Notes under the pieces: generated by a model
Told to the model about the DNA's origin: nothing
Database searches by the model: none
The model's input: only the letters and a program-made list of their open reading frames with translations
Assembly (NCBI GenBank): GCA_963678705.1
Contig: OY783204.1
Location: 14,828,759-14,892,758 of the forward strand
Length of the DNA: 64,000 nt
DNA from: Panorpa germanica
Lineage: Eukaryota; Arthropoda; Insecta; Mecoptera; Panorpidae
Direction of reading: 5' to 3'
Part shown: piece after piece, positions 63,198 to 64,000 of the stretch
How positions within the stretch are numbered: position 1 is the stretch's first letter
Layout of the letters: each line of letters begins with the position of its first letter
Made by a program: the position numbers and the translations under genes

Positions 63198-64000
63198 TTT
63201 TAAAATATTTTCTGATTCTCAGTCAATTTTATATGGAGAATGTTCAAAATAGCGTAAAACGCATTTTTTTTTTTAATTCGTCGTATTAGCACTATTTCAA
63301 CTTTCTGTGATAAAAACTGTAAAAGTTATGGGATTTTCTTTAAGTTTTTTTTGATTTTTGCTCATAACTCGAATACGCTGCAATAGCAATGTGAACTATA
63401 GGCCTAAATCTATGTAAGAAAGCGGTATTCGCACATGTCTAGTACATTGTTTTTTTGTAGCTATAAGATTTCACAAGTAACAGCGATTTTTTTTTAAATA
63501 TTTTCTGATGCTCAGTCAGTTTTATATAGAAAATGTTCAAAATAGTGTAAAACGCATTATTTTTTTTCAATTCGTCGTTTTAGCACTATTTCAACTTTCA
63601 GTGATAAAAACTGTAAAGTTATGGGATTTTCTACAAGTTTTTTTTTTGATTTTTGCTTATAACACAAATACGCTTCAATAGCAATGTAAACTATAGGCCT
63701 AAATCTATGTACGGAAGCGGTACTCGCACATGTCTAGTACATTGTTTTTTTGTAGCTATAAGATTTCACAAGTAACAGCGATTTTCTTTTTAATATTTTC
63801 TGATTCTCAGTCAATTTTATATGGAGAATGTTCAAAATAGCGTAAAACGCATTATTTTTTTTAATCCGTCGTTTTAGCACTATTTCAACTTTCTGTGACA
63901 AAAACTGTAAGAGTTATGGGATTCTCATTAAATTTTTTTTGGATTTTTGCTCATAACTCGAATACGCTTCAATAGCAATGTGAACTATAGGCCTAAATCT

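Larger units (their letters stand above)
53021..64000 (-). repeat. 295-bp satellite, inverted array (right arm)
   Basis: About 37-40 monomers lie on the minus strand with 295-bp spacing at first (CATGTCTAG words at 53300 and 53595). They are clearly more diverged than the left arm, with many small indels in T-runs. Many monomers belong to the subfamily with minus-strand GCGTTTTACG and GAAGAAAATCC, shared with 45-47 kb. Blocks are duplicated at about 2,319 bp (rare word TTGTAAGGATGCGG at 54751 and 57070; CAATTTAATATGG near 56034 and 58352). Monomers lacking about 40 bp lie at 56685 and 59824 (CAATTCGTAAA). Open frames of 60-80 codons here are chance frames of the repeat. The array runs out of the window. 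Confidence 0.95.

Overview
The window is eukaryotic, AT-rich heterochromatin-like DNA, most probably from an arthropod and likely an insect. I base this on a decayed R1-clade non-LTR retrotransposon fragment and a BEL/Pao LTR retrotransposon, both common in arthropods. I see no host protein-coding gene, tRNA or rRNA. Nearly every base belongs to one of two satellite families or to one retrotransposon inserted in the second family.

Layout. (1) 1-7204: about 4.5 head-to-tail copies of a 1,587-bp unit. Each unit carries the same fossil of an R1-like LINE ORF2 (C-terminal part of reverse transcriptase through the region after it) plus about 720 bp of unrecognised AT-rich spacer. (2) 7205-7404: 200 N, an assembly gap. 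(3) 7405-47299: about 135-140 direct copies of a second, unrelated satellite with a 295-bp monomer. The left two thirds form a complex higher-order repeat (HOR) marked by recurrent 152-bp truncated monomers, in cycles of about 7.55, 7.10 and 5.77 kb plus an incomplete fourth. The right third is more uniform and ends in a 1,097-bp tandem duplication. (4) 47300-52285: a BEL/Pao element on the minus strand, inserted in a satellite monomer with a 5-bp target-site duplication (ACCGC). It has a complete 5' LTR, a primer-binding-site candidate, a leader with three 91-bp repeats and one open 967-codon gag-protease-RT frame. Everything from just after the RT to the first 18 bp of the 3' LTR is deleted. 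(5) 52286-53020: satellite resumes in the same orientation. (6) 53021-64000: the satellite is inverted and clearly more diverged, with its own duplications and broken monomers.

Nothing here works together as a gene system. The window is a record of satellite turnover (unequal exchange in whole-monomer steps, an inversion, nested duplications) and of transposon capture: one LINE fragment amplified as part of a satellite unit, and one BEL element that landed in a satellite and later lost its integrase half. The most informative points are the HOR structure, the LINE-bearing 1,587-bp unit, the BEL deletion that fuses pol to its own LTR, the leader repeats, and the inversion junction.
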